Positions 37,683 through 46,884 are shown, counted from the first letter of the stretch. The stretch is DNA of 64,000 nt from Acanthamoeba sp. SK_2022b (GCA_027943245.1 JANDJZ010000199.1:1-64000), one strand, 5' to 3'. Notes: generated by a model from the sequence alone, not told the origin. Translations and numbers: made by a program.

Positions 37683-39617
37683 ATGAACATATTTGACCAC
37701 TATCGCCAGCGCTACGAAGCTGCCAAGGACGAAGAGTTCACACTGCAGGAATTTCTTACCATTTGCCGGCAAGATCGCAGTGCCTATGCCAACGCGGCCG
37801 AACGTCTGCTGATGGCTATCGGTGAACCTGTGATGGTCGACACTGCGCTAGAATCACGCCTGTCGCGCCTGTTCTCCAACCGCGTGATCGCACGCTATCC
37901 GGCCTTCGAAGAATTCTACGGCATGGAAGAGGCCATCGAACAGATCGTCTCTTACCTGAAACACGCCGCCCAGGGCCTGGAAGAGAAGAAACAGATCCTG
38001 TACCTGCTCGGCCCGGTGGGCGGCGGTAAATCCTCGCTGGCGGAACGCCTGAAGGCGCTGATGCAGCGCGTGCCCATCTATACCCTCAGCGCCAACGGCG
38101 AACGCAGCCCGGTCAACGATCATCCGCTGTGCCTGTTCAATCCGCAGGAAGATGCCTCGATCCTGGAAAAAGAGTTCAACATCCCCAGTCGCTATCTCGG
38201 CACCATCATGTCGCCGTGGGCGGCCAAGCGCCTGCATGAGTTCGGCGGCGACATCACCAAGTTTAAAGTCGTGAAAGTGCGCCCTTCCATTCTGGAACAG
38301 ATCGCCATCGCCAAAACCGAACCGGGCGACGAGAACAACCAGGACATCTCTGCGCTGGTCGGTAAAGTGGATATCCGTAAACTGGAGAACCACGCGCAGA
38401 ACGATCCGGACGCCTACGGGTACTCCGGTGCCCTGTGCCGCGCCAACCAGGGGATAATGGAATTCGTCGAGATGTTCAAAGCACCGATCAAGGTGCTGCA
38501 CCCGCTGCTGACGGCGACCCAGGAAGGTAACTACAACGGCACCGAGGGCATCTCCGCCCTGCCGTTCAACGGCATTATTCTGGCGCACTCCAACGAATCC
38601 GAATGGGTGACCTTCCGTAACAACAAGAACAACGAAGCGTTCCTCGACCGCGTGTACATCGTCAAGGTACCTTACTGCCTGCGCGTGTCGGAAGAGATCA
38701 AGATTTACGACAAATTGCTGGACCACAGCGAGCTGACCCACGCGCCCTGCGCGCCGGGCACCCTGGAGACGCTGGCGCGGTTTAGCGTGCTGTCGCGGCT
38801 GAAAGAGCCGGAAAACTCGAGCATTTACTCGAAAATGCGCGTGTACGACGGCGAAAGCCTCAAGGATACCGATCCGAAGGCCAAGTCCTATCAGGAGTAC
38901 CGCGACTACGCCGGGGTTGACGAAGGCATGAACGGCCTCTCCACCCGTTTCGCCTTTAAAATCCTCTCGCGAGTGTTTAACTTCGATCACGCCGAGGTGG
39001 CGGCTAACCCGGTGCACCTGTTCTATGTGTTGGAACAGCAGATCGAACGCGAACAGTTCCCGCAGGATTTGGCCGAGAAATACCTGGAGCACCTGAAAGG
39101 CTACCTGATCCCGAAATACGCCGAGTTTATCGGCAAGGAGATCCAGACCGCCTATCTGGAATCCTACTCGGAATACGGACAGAACATTTTCGATCGCTAC
39201 GTGACCTACGCGGACTTCTGGATTCAGGATCAGGAGTATCGCGATCCCGATACCGGTCAGCTGTTCGATCGTGAGTCCCTGAACGCCGAGCTGGAGAAAA
39301 TTGAAAAGCCGGCCGGGATCAGCAATCCGAAAGATTTCCGTAACGAAATCGTGAACTTCGTGCTGCGTGCCCGCGCCAATAACAACGGCCGTAACCCGAA
39401 CTGGACCAGCTACGAGAAGCTGCGCACCGTGATCGAGAAGAAAATGTTCTCCAATACCGAAGAGCTGTTGCCGGTGATTTCGTTCAACGCCAAAACCTCG
39501 ACGGACGAGCAGAAAAAACACGACGACTTCGTCGACCGTATGATGGAGAAAGGCTATACCCGTAAGCAGGTGCGCCTGCTGTGTGAATGGTATCTGCGGG
39601 TCAGAAAATCCTCATAA
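37683..39617 (+). CDS. yeaG: PrkA-family serine protein kinase YeaG
   Basis: 644 residues, as in E. coli. The N-terminal AAA-type domain has the P-loop [16 protein letters not shown] (about residues 108-123); the C-terminal region is the PrkA kinase-like domain. YeaG is a cytoplasmic stress protein active in nitrogen starvation and stationary phase. It is followed immediately by yeaH; yeaH frames overlap its end. The upstream sigma-54 promoter fits a nitrogen-stress role. Confidence 0.96.
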   Translation: MNIFDHYRQRYEAAKDEEFTLQEFLTICRQDRSAYANAAERLLMAIGEPVMVDTALESRLSRLFSNRVIARYPAFEEFYGMEEAIEQIVSYLKHAAQGLEEKKQILYLLGPVGGGKSSLAERLKALMQRVPIYTLSANGERSPVNDHPLCLFNPQEDASILEKEFNIPSRYLGTIMSPWAAKRLHEFGGDITKFKVVKVRPSILEQIAIAKTEPGDENNQDISALVGKVDIRKLENHAQNDPDAYGYSGALCRANQGIMEFVEMFKAPIKVLHPLLTATQEGNYNGTEGISALPFNGIILAHSNESEWVTFRNNKNNEAFLDRVYIVKVPYCLRVSEEIKIYDKLLDHSELTHAPCAPGTLETLARFSVLSRLKEPENSSIYSKMRVYDGESLKDTDPKAKSYQEYRDYAGVDEGMNGLSTRFAFKILSRVFNFDHAEVAANPVHLFYVLEQQIEREQFPQDLAEKYLEHLKGYLIPKYAEFIGKEIQTAYLESYSEYGQNIFDRYVTYADFWIQDQEYRDPDTGQLFDRESLNAELEKIEKPAGISNPKDFRNEIVNFVLRARANNNGRNPNWTSYEKLRTVIEKKMFSNTEELLPVISFNAKTSTDEQKKHDDFVDRMMEKGYTRKQVRLLCEWYLRVRKSS

Positions 39618-39748
39618 CGCCTCAGGTAAGCGGCATTATCAGGGCCATGTCCACCGTCATGGACGTTGCAGCGCAACCCACGGAGGGGCGGCACATTGCG
39701 CTGCAGCGACCGGGACATGAAGAGTTGGCAACGTCGTTTGGGGGAAGT

Positions 39749-41017
39749 ATGGCCTATTTCATTGACCGACGGCTGAACGGCAAAAACAAGAGCATGGTGA
39801 ACCGCCAGCGCTTCTTGCGTCGTTACAAGTCGCAAATCAAACAGTCGATTGCCGAAGCCATCAACAAGCGTTCGGTCACCGACGTAGACAGCGGGGAATC
39901 GGTCTCCATCCCCACTGACGATATCAACGAACCGATGTTTCATCAGGGGCGCGGCGGCACGCGCCATCGGGTGCATCCGGGCAACGACCACTTCGTGCAG
40001 AACGATCGCGTTGAGCGGCCTCAGGGCGGATCAGGCGGTGGCGGCGGCCAGGGCAACGCCAGCCAGGACGGTGAAGGCCAGGATGAGTTCGTCTTCCAGA
40101 TTTCCAAAGACGAGTATCTCGATCTTTTGTTCGAAGATCTTGCCCTGCCCAACCTGAAAAAGAACCAGTACAAGCAGTTGACCGAGTTCAAAACCCACCG
40201 CGCAGGCTATACCGCCAACGGTGTGCCGGCCAACATCAGCGTCGTGCGATCGCTGCAAAACTCGCTGGCGCGGCGTACCGCCATGACCGCCGGGAAAAGG
40301 CGCGCGTTGCACGAACTGGAAGACGAGTTGAACCAGCTGGAAAACACTGAACCGGTGCAGTTGCTGGAAGAGGAGCGGTTGCGCAAGGAGATTGCCGAAC
40401 TGCGCAAGAAAATCGAAAGCGTGCCGTTCATCGACACCTTCGATTTGCGCTACAAAAACTATGAGCGCCGGCCGGAACCCTCCAGCCAGGCGGTGATGTT
40501 CTGCCTGATGGACGTGTCCGGCTCGATGGATCAGGCGACCAAAGATATGGCCAAACGTTTTTACATTCTGCTTTATCTGTTCCTGAGCCGTACCTACAAA
40601 AACGTCGAGGTGGTCTATATTCGCCACCACACCCAGGCGAAAGAGGTGGACGAACAGGAGTTCTTCTATTCGCAAGAAACCGGCGGCACCATCGTCTCCA
40701 GCGCGCTGAAGCTGATGAACGACGTCGTCGAAGAGCGCTACGACCCGGCGCAATGGAATATCTACGCCGCGCAGGCGTCGGACGGTGACAACTGGGCCGA
40801 CGATTCACCGCTGTGTCATGAGCTGTTGGCGAAGAAGCTCCTGCCGATGGTGCGTTATTACAGCTATATAGAAATCACTCGTCGCGCTCATCAGACGCTG
40901 TGGCGCGAATATGAGGATCTGCAGGCGAAATTCGACAACTTCGCCATGCAGCATATCCGCGAGCCGGACGATATTTATCCGGTATTCCGCGAACTGTTTC
41001 GCAAGCAAACCGTGTGA
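39749..41017 (+). CDS. yeaH: YeaH/YhbH family VWA-like protein
   Basis: 422 residues (UPF0229). It begins [20 protein letters not shown], has a Gly-rich low-complexity linker ([15 protein letters not shown]) and a von Willebrand A-like domain with the MIDAS-like [12 protein letters not shown]. In E. coli it is co-expressed with yeaG and the SpoVR protein YcgB (here at 52529), which are thought to work together under starvation. ATG 39749 matches relatives; an open extension reaches back into yeaG. Confidence 0.93.
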   Translation: MAYFIDRRLNGKNKSMVNRQRFLRRYKSQIKQSIAEAINKRSVTDVDSGESVSIPTDDINEPMFHQGRGGTRHRVHPGNDHFVQNDRVERPQGGSGGGGGQGNASQDGEGQDEFVFQISKDEYLDLLFEDLALPNLKKNQYKQLTEFKTHRAGYTANGVPANISVVRSLQNSLARRTAMTAGKRRALHELEDELNQLENTEPVQLLEEERLRKEIAELRKKIESVPFIDTFDLRYKNYERRPEPSSQAVMFCLMDVSGSMDQATKDMAKRFYILLYLFLSRTYKNVEVVYIRHHTQAKEVDEQEFFYSQETGGTIVSSALKLMNDVVEERYDPAQWNIYAAQASDGDNWADDSPLCHELLAKKLLPMVRYYSYIEITRRAHQTLWREYEDLQAKFDNFAMQHIREPDDIYPVFRELFRKQTV

Positions 41018-41039
41018 ATAGCACCGCGCGAACGTCACC

Positions 41040-41076
41040 ACAGCCGGAGAATGACATTTTCCGGCTGTTTCTTTTT
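41040..41076 (+). terminator. Terminator of yeaGH
   Basis: Nine-pair stem acagccgga/tccggctgt with an 11-base loop and a T-rich tail, 22 bp after the yeaH stop. Confidence 0.8.
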
Positions 41077-41355
41077 CACCATTATATATTCAGAATATCT
41101 ATGTTTAATTTTTAAACAAACCCAATATCAATAATAAGCCACATTGCCTAGAACGGCCCTCCCTATTATTTGCGCTTCTGAGGTTATTCCTAAACATTCG
41201 CCTCCTGGCCCGCACGGCTTGATAGGAATATTCCCATTCAGTTATCGTTACCTCATCGCTTAAGTCCTTTACTAAGCGAAATTTGCCTCATTTTATTTTT
41301 CCATGGCTTCTCAGCCCTCCACGGCGGGCATTTACCTGTCAGCAGGTTAGACATC
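41077..41355. other. yeaH-ymgB-like intergenic region
   Basis: AT-rich DNA with no open frame of note. It must contain the promoter of the small regulator gene at 41356. Nothing else was recognised. Confidence 0.4.
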
Positions 41356-41586
41356 ATGATCGACTACACTCTCTATGGCCTCAACAAGCAAGATGTTGAT
41401 GAATACCATAAGCAAATATGCTGCCTGCTCGGCAAAAGCGTGCTGCTGGTGCTGACCGCCAACAAGCCGATAACCAAACAGAATCTGCTCGCCTGCCTTA
41501 TCCAGGAGGTGGAAAAACAACCCGATGATTATTTTCAGAGACTGCATCGTGCAGCAATAGAAATGATCGGCGTCAACGGGCGTTAA
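41356..41586 (+). CDS. YmgB/AriR-family small regulator
   Basis: 76 residues, helical, no membrane segment. The segment LGKSVLLVLTANKPITKQNL followed by IQEVEKQPDDYFQRLHRAAIEM fits the YmgB/AriR family, whose members are small dimeric biofilm and acid-resistance regulators in the Rcs network. Assignment is from pattern only; overall identity to E. coli AriR is low. A 32-residue membrane peptide gene follows 6 bp later, so the two are co-transcribed. Confidence 0.6.
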   Translation: MIDYTLYGLNKQDVDEYHKQICCLLGKSVLLVLTANKPITKQNLLACLIQEVEKQPDDYFQRLHRAAIEMIGVNGR

Positions 41587-41592
41587 GGCGAT

Positions 41593-41691
41593 ATGCGCAA
41601 GGCGGAAATCTACGCCATTATTGCCACCCTCGTGGTGTTAATGATGATGTTCATCATTACCCTTGATAGCGATATCAACCCTTATCCTTAA
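41593..41691 (+). CDS. 32-residue single-span membrane peptide
   Basis: ATG 41593 with AAGG 4 nt upstream. The product is MRKAEIY, then a hydrophobic stretch IIATLVVLMMMFIITL (residues 9-24) and an acidic tail DSDINPYP. It starts 6 bp after the YmgB-like gene. One transmembrane segment with positive N-terminus predicts N-in, C-out. No family recognised. Confidence 0.6.
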   Translation: MRKAEIYAIIATLVVLMMMFIITLDSDINPYP

Positions 41692-41777
41692 TAAGCGCCT
41701 ATTACGCCGGCTCTTTAGCCCGACGTAATAGACAGTCTGTTGCGGGCTGTCACCTTGATTACCTTTCTGCCCTGGCT

Positions 41778-42467
41778 TTATTCATAACCGGCCGCTTCGT
41801 CAATCAATCCCGCCACCTCTGCGGCATGGGAAACCAGCGAAGCATGACTGGCATCCAGCACCATAACTTTCTTGGCCCGCAGCCGCTGCGCCATGTGCCG
41901 CTGATTCTCCGGCGCTATCATGCGATCGTCGCTGGAGAGCTGATACCATGACGGTTTATGTTTCCATGCCGGTTCGCCGATGGTGTTACCGAAGGTATCG
42001 GCCAGCGGAGCCTTCTGCGCCACCGCCATCACCAGCGCTTCGTCGGCAGTCAGATCCTGGCAAAAGCTCTCGTGAAACTTGTCGGCTTTGATCCACAGAT
42101 AGCCGTCGCTGTCCGGGGCCAGATTCGCCACCGCCGCAGGAGGATGCGCTTGCGTAATACCGCCGGGGCTTTCTCCGGCGTCCGGCGCAAAGGCGGCGAT
42201 GTAGACCAGGCCGACCACATTAGGCAGGTTGCCCATTGCCGTGATCACGGCACCACCGTAAGAGTGCCCCACCAACAATACCGGCCCCGCTTGCTGCGCG
42301 ACCATCTTGCGCGTGCGTTCCGCATCCTCAGCCAACGAGGTCAGCGGCATTTCCACCGCATGCATCGCCGAATATCCCCTATGCGACAACTCGAGGATGA
42401 CCTTACTCCAGTGCGCGGCGCCGCCCCAGAATCCGTGTACCAGCACGATAGTGGGTTTTGTGCTCAT
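41778..42467 (-). CDS. Alpha/beta hydrolase
   Basis: 229 residues. Alpha/beta fold: the oxyanion strand IVLVHGFWGGAAHW, the nucleophile elbow LLVGHSYGGAV (Ser about residue 78), the acid in LSSDDRMIAPE and the His in DASHASLVSHA. It belongs to the pyrethroid-hydrolase-like esterases common as stand-alone genes; substrate unknown. ATG 42467 has AAGGAG 7 nt upstream; the upstream ATG 42482 overlaps that site. Confidence 0.88.
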   Translation of the reverse strand: MSTKPTIVLVHGFWGGAAHWSKVILELSHRGYSAMHAVEMPLTSLAEDAERTRKMVAQQAGPVLLVGHSYGGAVITAMGNLPNVVGLVYIAAFAPDAGESPGGITQAHPPAAVANLAPDSDGYLWIKADKFHESFCQDLTADEALVMAVAQKAPLADTFGNTIGEPAWKHKPSWYQLSSDDRMIAPENQRHMAQRLRAKKVMVLDASHASLVSHAAEVAGLIDEAAGYE

Positions 42468-42764
42468 TGCCGACTCCTTCATCTTAGGGAAGCGCTATAG
42501 ACAGATAAACTGCAGCCCTTAAGGGGCGCGCCTTGCTACCGGCGACGTCACGCAGTCCTCATTTTTATATAGTCAGGCTCGCGGCGTTCGGCAATAGCTA
42601 CGACGGGTTAACGCACGCGATTTCCCGGCATCGCCATGGCCTATCCACGCAGCGTGCAAAGCAAAAAACGGGATTAAAACTAGGATTTTTACCCATACCG
42701 ATCTAAAATCTCGCGCAAAAACAAAGAGAAGTAAATTTAGCTCACCGGGAAAAGGAATGAAGTT

Positions 42765-42854
42765 GTGAAGGAAATGATCTCCATCGTTTTTATGGCATGC
42801 CTGCTGGCGCTGCTGTTTTCGTGGCTGTTCGTCTACGGTCTTAACATTCATTAA
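42765..42854 (+). CDS. 29-residue membrane peptide (GTG start)
   Basis: GTG 42765 with AAAGGA 8 nt upstream. After a short start (MKEMISIV) the chain is almost wholly hydrophobic (FMACLLALLFSWLFVYGL) and ends NIH. A competing ATG at 42757 gives a three-codon frame. It is too short for routine gene finding. A -10-like tatagt lies at about 42566. No family recognised. Confidence 0.5.
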   Translation: MKEMISIVFMACLLALLFSWLFVYGLNIH

Positions 42855-43286
42855 ACCTGCGGCGACAATAAATCCCCCTCCCTGGCTGGCAAGCAGCGCA
42901 TCGGGACGATGCGCTAAAACCGCCCCCCCAAAGTGCCCACGAAAGCAAAACCTGACGCCATCCCGCCTTAACCTTTCCGCCCACAGATACATCAATAATA
43001 TTTACGTATAACAGTCCTATCCCCTTTCTGCGTCCCTCGTCGACTTTTTTCTGACCTGGCGTAGCCCCCCAAACAGAGGGCTTGCCAGACGCAAAATGTT
43101 ACCGGTAACTATGTTGTTGATTTCTTTTTGTAATAACCGGAAAGCCGTTAATAACCCTACGTTCTTTATAGAAATAAATTATGCATTCTTATGGATAAAG
43201 GTATGAATAAACGGCCTTTGGTCATTGATTATCACCCGCCAAGCTCCTAGAATTCGCGCGTAAAAATACAACTGGGATCGGGTTTC
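42855..43286. other. Intergenic region before the GhoT/OrtT-family gene
   Basis: 430 bp without a convincing gene. It contains the GntR-type palindrome at 43097-43112 and AT-rich sequence to its right. A 19-codon frame at 43191 has no ribosome binding site and was not called. Confidence 0.4.
43097..43112. promoter_or_regulatory. GntR-type operator ATGTTACCGGTAACTA
   Basis: The core GTTACCGGTAAC is a perfect 12-bp palindrome and the whole 16 bp matches the gluconate repressor pattern ATGTTA-N4-TAACAT except at the last two bases. It is 175 bp upstream of the GhoT/OrtT-family gene. No gluconate gene is nearby. GntR, IdnR or another LacI-family protein could bind it. Confidence 0.55.
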
Positions 43287-43463
43287 ATGTCGTCGCTGTG
43301 GGTTGCAACGCAATACTGTTATTTTATTGGTCTGTTAGTTTCTATGATTTTCACCTACCTGGTTAGCCGGGACACCGTCAAAATACGCTGTATCAGCGCA
43401 CTGACCATCGGGTTAACCTGGCCGTTGAGCCTGCCGGTCGTGTTGCTGTTTTCGCTGTTCTAA
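43287..43463 (+). CDS. GhoT/OrtT-family small membrane toxin, orphan
   Basis: 58 residues. Two hydrophobic segments (about residues 8-27 and 37-57) are separated by a short charged loop (SRDTVKIR). The C-terminal half has the family's characteristic Trp-Pro followed by a Leu/Pro-rich stretch ending in Phe. GhoT and OrtT insert in the inner membrane and lower membrane potential under stress. No GhoS-like antitoxin RNase is seen on either side, so it is more like the orphan OrtT. The gene appears intact. Two other small membrane-protein genes lie within 2 kb. Confidence 0.75.
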   Translation: MSSLWVATQYCYFIGLLVSMIFTYLVSRDTVKIRCISALTIGLTWPLSLPVVLLFSLF

Positions 43464-43558
43464 TCCCCCAACAGACCTCGCGGCGGGTTTGGGTTTTCAA
43501 ACAGCCATGCTAATGAAAAAGGGAAGGCCGCCGGCGTCGCGGATTTTTGGCGTGGGAT

Positions 43559-43662
43559 AAAAAAACGCCAGCGCAAGGCTGGCATGAAAACTGGAAGCAA
43601 TGTGAGCAATGTCGTGCCGGCTCGGGGGGCACAGAAGGAGACAACCCTTTCCCCTCACCGGC
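43559..43662 (-). ncRNA. ryhB: RyhB-type iron-responsive small RNA
   Basis: On the minus strand the 20 bases ACATTGCTCACATTGCTTCC (43593-43612) and their flanks (CG before, AGT after) are the conserved RyhB core that pairs with targets such as sdhC and sodB mRNAs. A terminator stem gccagc/gctggc with seven T closes it at 43559. A TATTAT -10 box (43677-43672) and a Fur-type box place the start near 43662, giving about 104 nt. In low iron RyhB represses iron-using proteins with Hfq. The ends are estimates. Confidence 0.85.
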
Positions 43663-43670
43663 GAAAAGAT

Positions 43671-43689
43671 GATAATACGTCTCATTATT
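43671..43689. promoter_or_regulatory. Fur box of the RyhB-type RNA
   Basis: gataatacgtctcattatt has GATAAT and CATTAT at the spacing of the 19-bp Fur consensus (13 of 19 positions). It overlaps the -10 region of the small RNA promoter, so Fe-Fur would block it. Confidence 0.7.
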
Positions 43690-43736
43690 GATTGTAAAGT
43701 CATTTCCCTGCGCAACGTTTTCCCTTTGGGAAAATA

Positions 43737-44030
43737 TCAGCCGCGCGGCGCTCGCCAGCACCGATACAACCGCCCCGTCCCCCACACCAGCAGCCACAGA
43801 AAAATATTCATCCCCAACCAGAGCATCAGCAAGTAGAAGAAAGTTTGATAACCGGGTATGCCCCGGTCGGCCAAAAACGGGTTGAAGTGCAAAAATTTGA
43901 CGATCGCGAAGGGGTTAAGATTGAAACGGTTGAACACGGCCGCCGTCAACAGCGGCGGCAACAGCGAGTAAAACGCCAGGCTGAACAGCAGCAGAAGCTT
44001 AGTGCCCGAAGTGTTTTTATAATCTTTCAT
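43737..44030 (-). CDS. 97-residue membrane protein, unknown
   Basis: Two hydrophobic segments (about residues 11-33 and 63-85: LLLLFSLAFYSLLPPLL and FFYLLMLWLGMNIFLWLLVWG) with a positively charged C-terminus. No family recognised. The ribosome binding site is weak. It lies directly upstream of the RyhB-type RNA on the same strand and diverges from the next membrane protein gene. Confidence 0.5.
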   Translation of the reverse strand: MKDYKNTSGTKLLLLFSLAFYSLLPPLLTAAVFNRFNLNPFAIVKFLHFNPFLADRGIPGYQTFFYLLMLWLGMNIFLWLLVWGTGRLYRCWRAPRG

Positions 44031-44255
44031 ATCAATATATTGCGTCTTTCACCATGGTGCAGAAACGGCCAAATAGTCACATGCCAGCCGACCCCGCGAG
44101 AGAAAAAGAGTTCCAGGCCAGCACGGAAATAAAGCCGATCCTGTGTTTAATCGTCATTTAGCGCTCGGGTGATATATACCCTGTGAATTTTAAATTACGA
44201 TGCCGCCGCGCCGTCTTCAACCGCAGCGTTTGCCGGGCATCATCAGGAGGCATTA

Positions 44256-44738
44256 ATGAAACCGGACGCACTCGCCCTGCCGCCGAGCCCGAAAAAGCTC
44301 AAAGTGATCTACGGCTGGTATATTTACGTGATCTATATCCTGCTGGTTTTCAACATTTATATGGCGGTCTACAACGTCTGCGTTCGGCATCCGCTTGAGG
44401 CGCCCCTGCTGTCGCTGTTTCACAGCCTGTTCCTCGCGCTGATGTTGCAGCAGGTGCTCAAGAAAAACGTCGTTTTCGCCTGGATCTTGCTGAGTTATTT
44501 TATCCTGATGCGCCTGTATTACGCCAATGTGCTGCATGTTGAATTCACGCTGGTGAGCCGCGGCCTGGTCCTGCTGATTCTGACGCTGCTGCTTACCGGT
44601 GCCGTGGCCGTCGGGCAACTGGCCACGCCCCCGCAGCGGCATGACTGGCTGGCGCGGCTGGGCTGGCGGCAATGGGGCGCGCTCACGGCGCTGGCGGCCA
44701 TCCTGACCCCGTTGATTACCACTGACTACCTGGGGTAA
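44256..44738 (+). CDS. 160-residue integral membrane protein, unknown
   Basis: ATG 44256 has AGGAGG 5 nt upstream. Four to five hydrophobic segments: VIYILLVFNIYMAVYNV, LLSLFHSLFLALML, VVFAWILLSYFILMRLYY, LVLLILTLLLTGAVAV and ALTALAAILTPLI. It has a short polar N-terminus (KPDALALPPSPKKLK) in the cytoplasm. It resembles small DUF2569-like membrane proteins in layout, but I cannot confirm this. Confidence 0.75.
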   Translation: MKPDALALPPSPKKLKVIYGWYIYVIYILLVFNIYMAVYNVCVRHPLEAPLLSLFHSLFLALMLQQVLKKNVVFAWILLSYFILMRLYYANVLHVEFTLVSRGLVLLILTLLLTGAVAVGQLATPPQRHDWLARLGWRQWGALTALAAILTPLITTDYLG

Positions 44739-44746
44739 ACACGGCG

Positions 44747-44941
44747 CTATTTGGGGATATGGGGCTCGGAAATGTCTACGATGCGGCATATTTTGGTGTA
44801 GTTGCCCGCCTTCTCACAGATCTTGTCCGTGACGAACACGCTAAGGTAGCCCAGCAGCAGCAAGTAGCCAACCATGCACAGAATAAAGATAAGCGTTCTC
44901 ACCGATAGCGACCAACCAGACAAAAGTATCCCAAGCATCAT
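44747..44941 (-). CDS. 64-residue membrane protein, unknown
   Basis: Starts MMLGILLSGWSL and has one or two hydrophobic stretches (LIFILCMVGYLLLLGYLSVF) followed by a polar tail with three Cys/Lys clusters (DKICEKAGNYTKICRI). The 3' end is 9 bp from the convergent 160-residue gene. CAGG lies just before the ATG. No family recognised; coding status rests on the hydrophobic pattern only. Confidence 0.45.
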   Translation of the reverse strand: MMLGILLSGWSLSVRTLIFILCMVGYLLLLGYLSVFVTDKICEKAGNYTKICRIVDISEPHIPK

Positions 44942-45044
44942 AACCTGAACGCGGCGCTTTAAAAGGATTTCATGTGCGCACCGGCCGCATCGGCGCACGT
45001 TCTGTAGTAACATTAAGCCACCACGCCAACCACCGGAAACGCCG

Positions 45045-45605
45045 ATGCACCATCTGATGTTAGATATTGAAACCCTGGATATAAAACCCAGCGCCGTCAT
45101 TCTGGTGATTGCGGCGGTGTTTTTCGATCCCCGAACCGGGGAGCTGGGCGCCGAATTCGAAGCCGCCGTCAGCAGCCAGAAAGACCAACCGGGCCGTACC
45201 ATCAGCCTGGATACGGTCGCCTGGTGGGCGAAACAGTCCGATGAAGCGCGCAAGCAGGCCTTCGGCGGCACCGAGAGCCTGAAGCGCGTGCTGAGCAGCC
45301 TTAGCCGCTTCATCCATATGAACAGCACCGATACGGTGAAAGTCTGGGGCAACGGCAAAGAGTTCGACTGCGCGATCCTCGAGCACGCCTTCCAGCAGCT
45401 GGAAATGCCCTGCCCGTGGAAATTCTGGGATACTCAGGACGTACGCACGGTGATCACGCTGGCGGAACTGCACGGCTTTAACCCGAAAAAGACCCGCCCG
45501 TTCGAGGGCATGCCGCATCGCGCGCTGGATGATGCTCGCCACCAGGCCCGCTATGTGGCCGACACCGTCTCGGCGCTCTATTACCGCCAGGGGGCGCAGC
45601 GCTGA
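45045..45605 (+). CDS. DEDD-type 3'-5' exonuclease (Rv2179c-like)
   Basis: 186 residues. RNase-T-like fold: MLDIETLD (first Asp/Glu pair), VKVWGNGKEFDCAILE (second Asp) and PHRALDDARHQARYV (His and last Asp) give the DEDDh set. It is most like the Rv2179c/phage DexA group, which trims single-stranded RNA or DNA overhangs. Such genes are frequent in phages and mobile DNA, but there is no other phage gene here. The start ATG is preceded by a weak GGAAA. Confidence 0.8.
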   Translation: MHHLMLDIETLDIKPSAVILVIAAVFFDPRTGELGAEFEAAVSSQKDQPGRTISLDTVAWWAKQSDEARKQAFGGTESLKRVLSSLSRFIHMNSTDTVKVWGNGKEFDCAILEHAFQQLEMPCPWKFWDTQDVRTVITLAELHGFNPKKTRPFEGMPHRALDDARHQARYVADTVSALYYRQGAQR

Positions 45606-45682
45606 CCCGCTTTGCCCCTTTTCATTTGCCGCCAGAGTCTCTACTCTAGCCCTCTTTGTCACTCGGACGTGCCTTTCCTGTT

Positions 45683-46876
45683 ATGCAAAAGTTTCTGTTT
45701 ATGCTTCTCAGCCTGGTGCTGCTCGGCCCATTAGGCATCGATCTTTACCTGCCGACCATTCCCGCCATTGCCGTCGGCCTCGGCAGCAGTGAAGCGCTGA
45801 TCCAATCCACCATATCGCTGTTTATACTGGTGCTCGGCCTCGGCCAGGTCATCGCCGGCCCGCTGGTCGATAACTATGGACGCAAGCCGGTGGCGCTGGC
45901 CGGCATTATCCTCTACATGATCGGCGCCGCGATGGCGGCGCTGGCCACCAACCCGACTGTTTTCATCGCTTCGCGTCTGCTGCAAGGGGTGGCTGTTTGC
46001 TGCACCGCCGTCGTCGCCTTCAGCGGCGTGCGCGATCGCCTGAATGGCGACGACGCCGCCCGCGCTTTCGGTTTTCTCAACGGCACGCTGAACATCATCC
46101 CAGCGCTGGCGCCGCTGCTCGGTGGCCTGCTCGCCGAAGCCTTCGGCTGGCGCGCGCCTTTCTGGTTCCTGGTCGGCTATGCGCTGCTGGTGTTGGCGCT
46201 CATCGCGCTGCGCTTGCCGGAAACCCGCCCCGCTGATACCGTGCCGGTCAAAGGGCTGCCGGTGCGCCAATACGCGCGTATCCTCAGCGAACGCCGCTTC
46301 CTCTCCTTTGCGGTGGTGAACTCCGGGGCGATGGGCATGGCGCTGACCTACGTTTCTCTGGCACCGAACGTGCTGATGGGTACCGCCGGCCTGACCCCGC
46401 TGCAATTCTCGCTGGTGTTCGGCGCCAACGGTTTCTGGATCATGCTGGTGAGCTTCTTCGCCAACCGCATCATCCACAAGGTCGGCCGCCCGGTTTGTCT
46501 GGCGACCGGCGGCATGTTGATGGGGCTTGGCTGTCTGGGCCTGCTGCTGGGCGTCATGCTGTTGCCTGCAACGGCACAAGCGCACTGGCTGGCGTATATG
46601 CTGCCGGTCGCCAGCGCCTGCGCCGGGTTGGCGTTCGTGATGGGCCCGGCCACCAGCTACGCGCTGGAGCCGTATTCCAATGAGGCCGGCGTCGCGTCCG
46701 CGCTGGTCGGTTTCGTGCAGATGGCGGGCGGCGCCGCGCTGGGTTTGGTGGCGATGGCGTTGCCGCTGCAACCCAAGCTCTCGCTGGCGCTGGTGATGCT
46801 GGCAGGCTGCCTGCTGGCGCTGCATGCGCGGCGGCTCAGCAAGCAGATTAAAGGGCAGATTAGAAAAGTCGCCTGA
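45683..46876 (+). CDS. MFS drug efflux transporter, Bcr/CflA type
   Basis: 397 residues, 12 transmembrane segments, proton-driven efflux. The 12-TMS DHA1 signature LGIDLYLPTIPAI at TM1 and GPLVDNYGRKPVALAG in the TM2-3 loop mark it as Bcr/CflA-like. ATG 45683 starts the chain just before TM1; a TTG at 45656 is in frame. No Shine-Dalgarno is clear. Substrate unknown. The C-terminus is basic (RRLSKQIKGQIRK). It is convergent with dadX. Confidence 0.88.
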   Translation: MQKFLFMLLSLVLLGPLGIDLYLPTIPAIAVGLGSSEALIQSTISLFILVLGLGQVIAGPLVDNYGRKPVALAGIILYMIGAAMAALATNPTVFIASRLLQGVAVCCTAVVAFSGVRDRLNGDDAARAFGFLNGTLNIIPALAPLLGGLLAEAFGWRAPFWFLVGYALLVLALIALRLPETRPADTVPVKGLPVRQYARILSERRFLSFAVVNSGAMGMALTYVSLAPNVLMGTAGLTPLQFSLVFGANGFWIMLVSFFANRIIHKVGRPVCLATGGMLMGLGCLGLLLGVMLLPATAQAHWLAYMLPVASACAGLAFVMGPATSYALEPYSNEAGVASALVGFVQMAGGAALGLVAMALPLQPKLSLALVMLAGCLLALHARRLSKQIKGQIRKVA

Positions 46877-46884
46877 GCCGCGGC

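Noticed and set aside
37854..39521. Long minus-strand frame opposite yeaG
   Set aside because: Shadow of yeaG; composition and lack of any domain argue against coding.
42573..42995. 140-residue minus-strand frame
   Set aside because: Overlaps the 29-residue membrane peptide, has mixed composition without motifs and no ribosome binding site.
43191..43250. 19-codon frame between the GntR-type site and the GhoT/OrtT-family gene
   Set aside because: No ribosome binding site and no hydrophobic or other protein pattern; not enough to call a leader peptide.
45045..45605. Exonuclease gene as evidence for a prophage
   Set aside because: The family is common in phages, but no other phage gene is nearby and the flanks are ordinary chromosomal genes.
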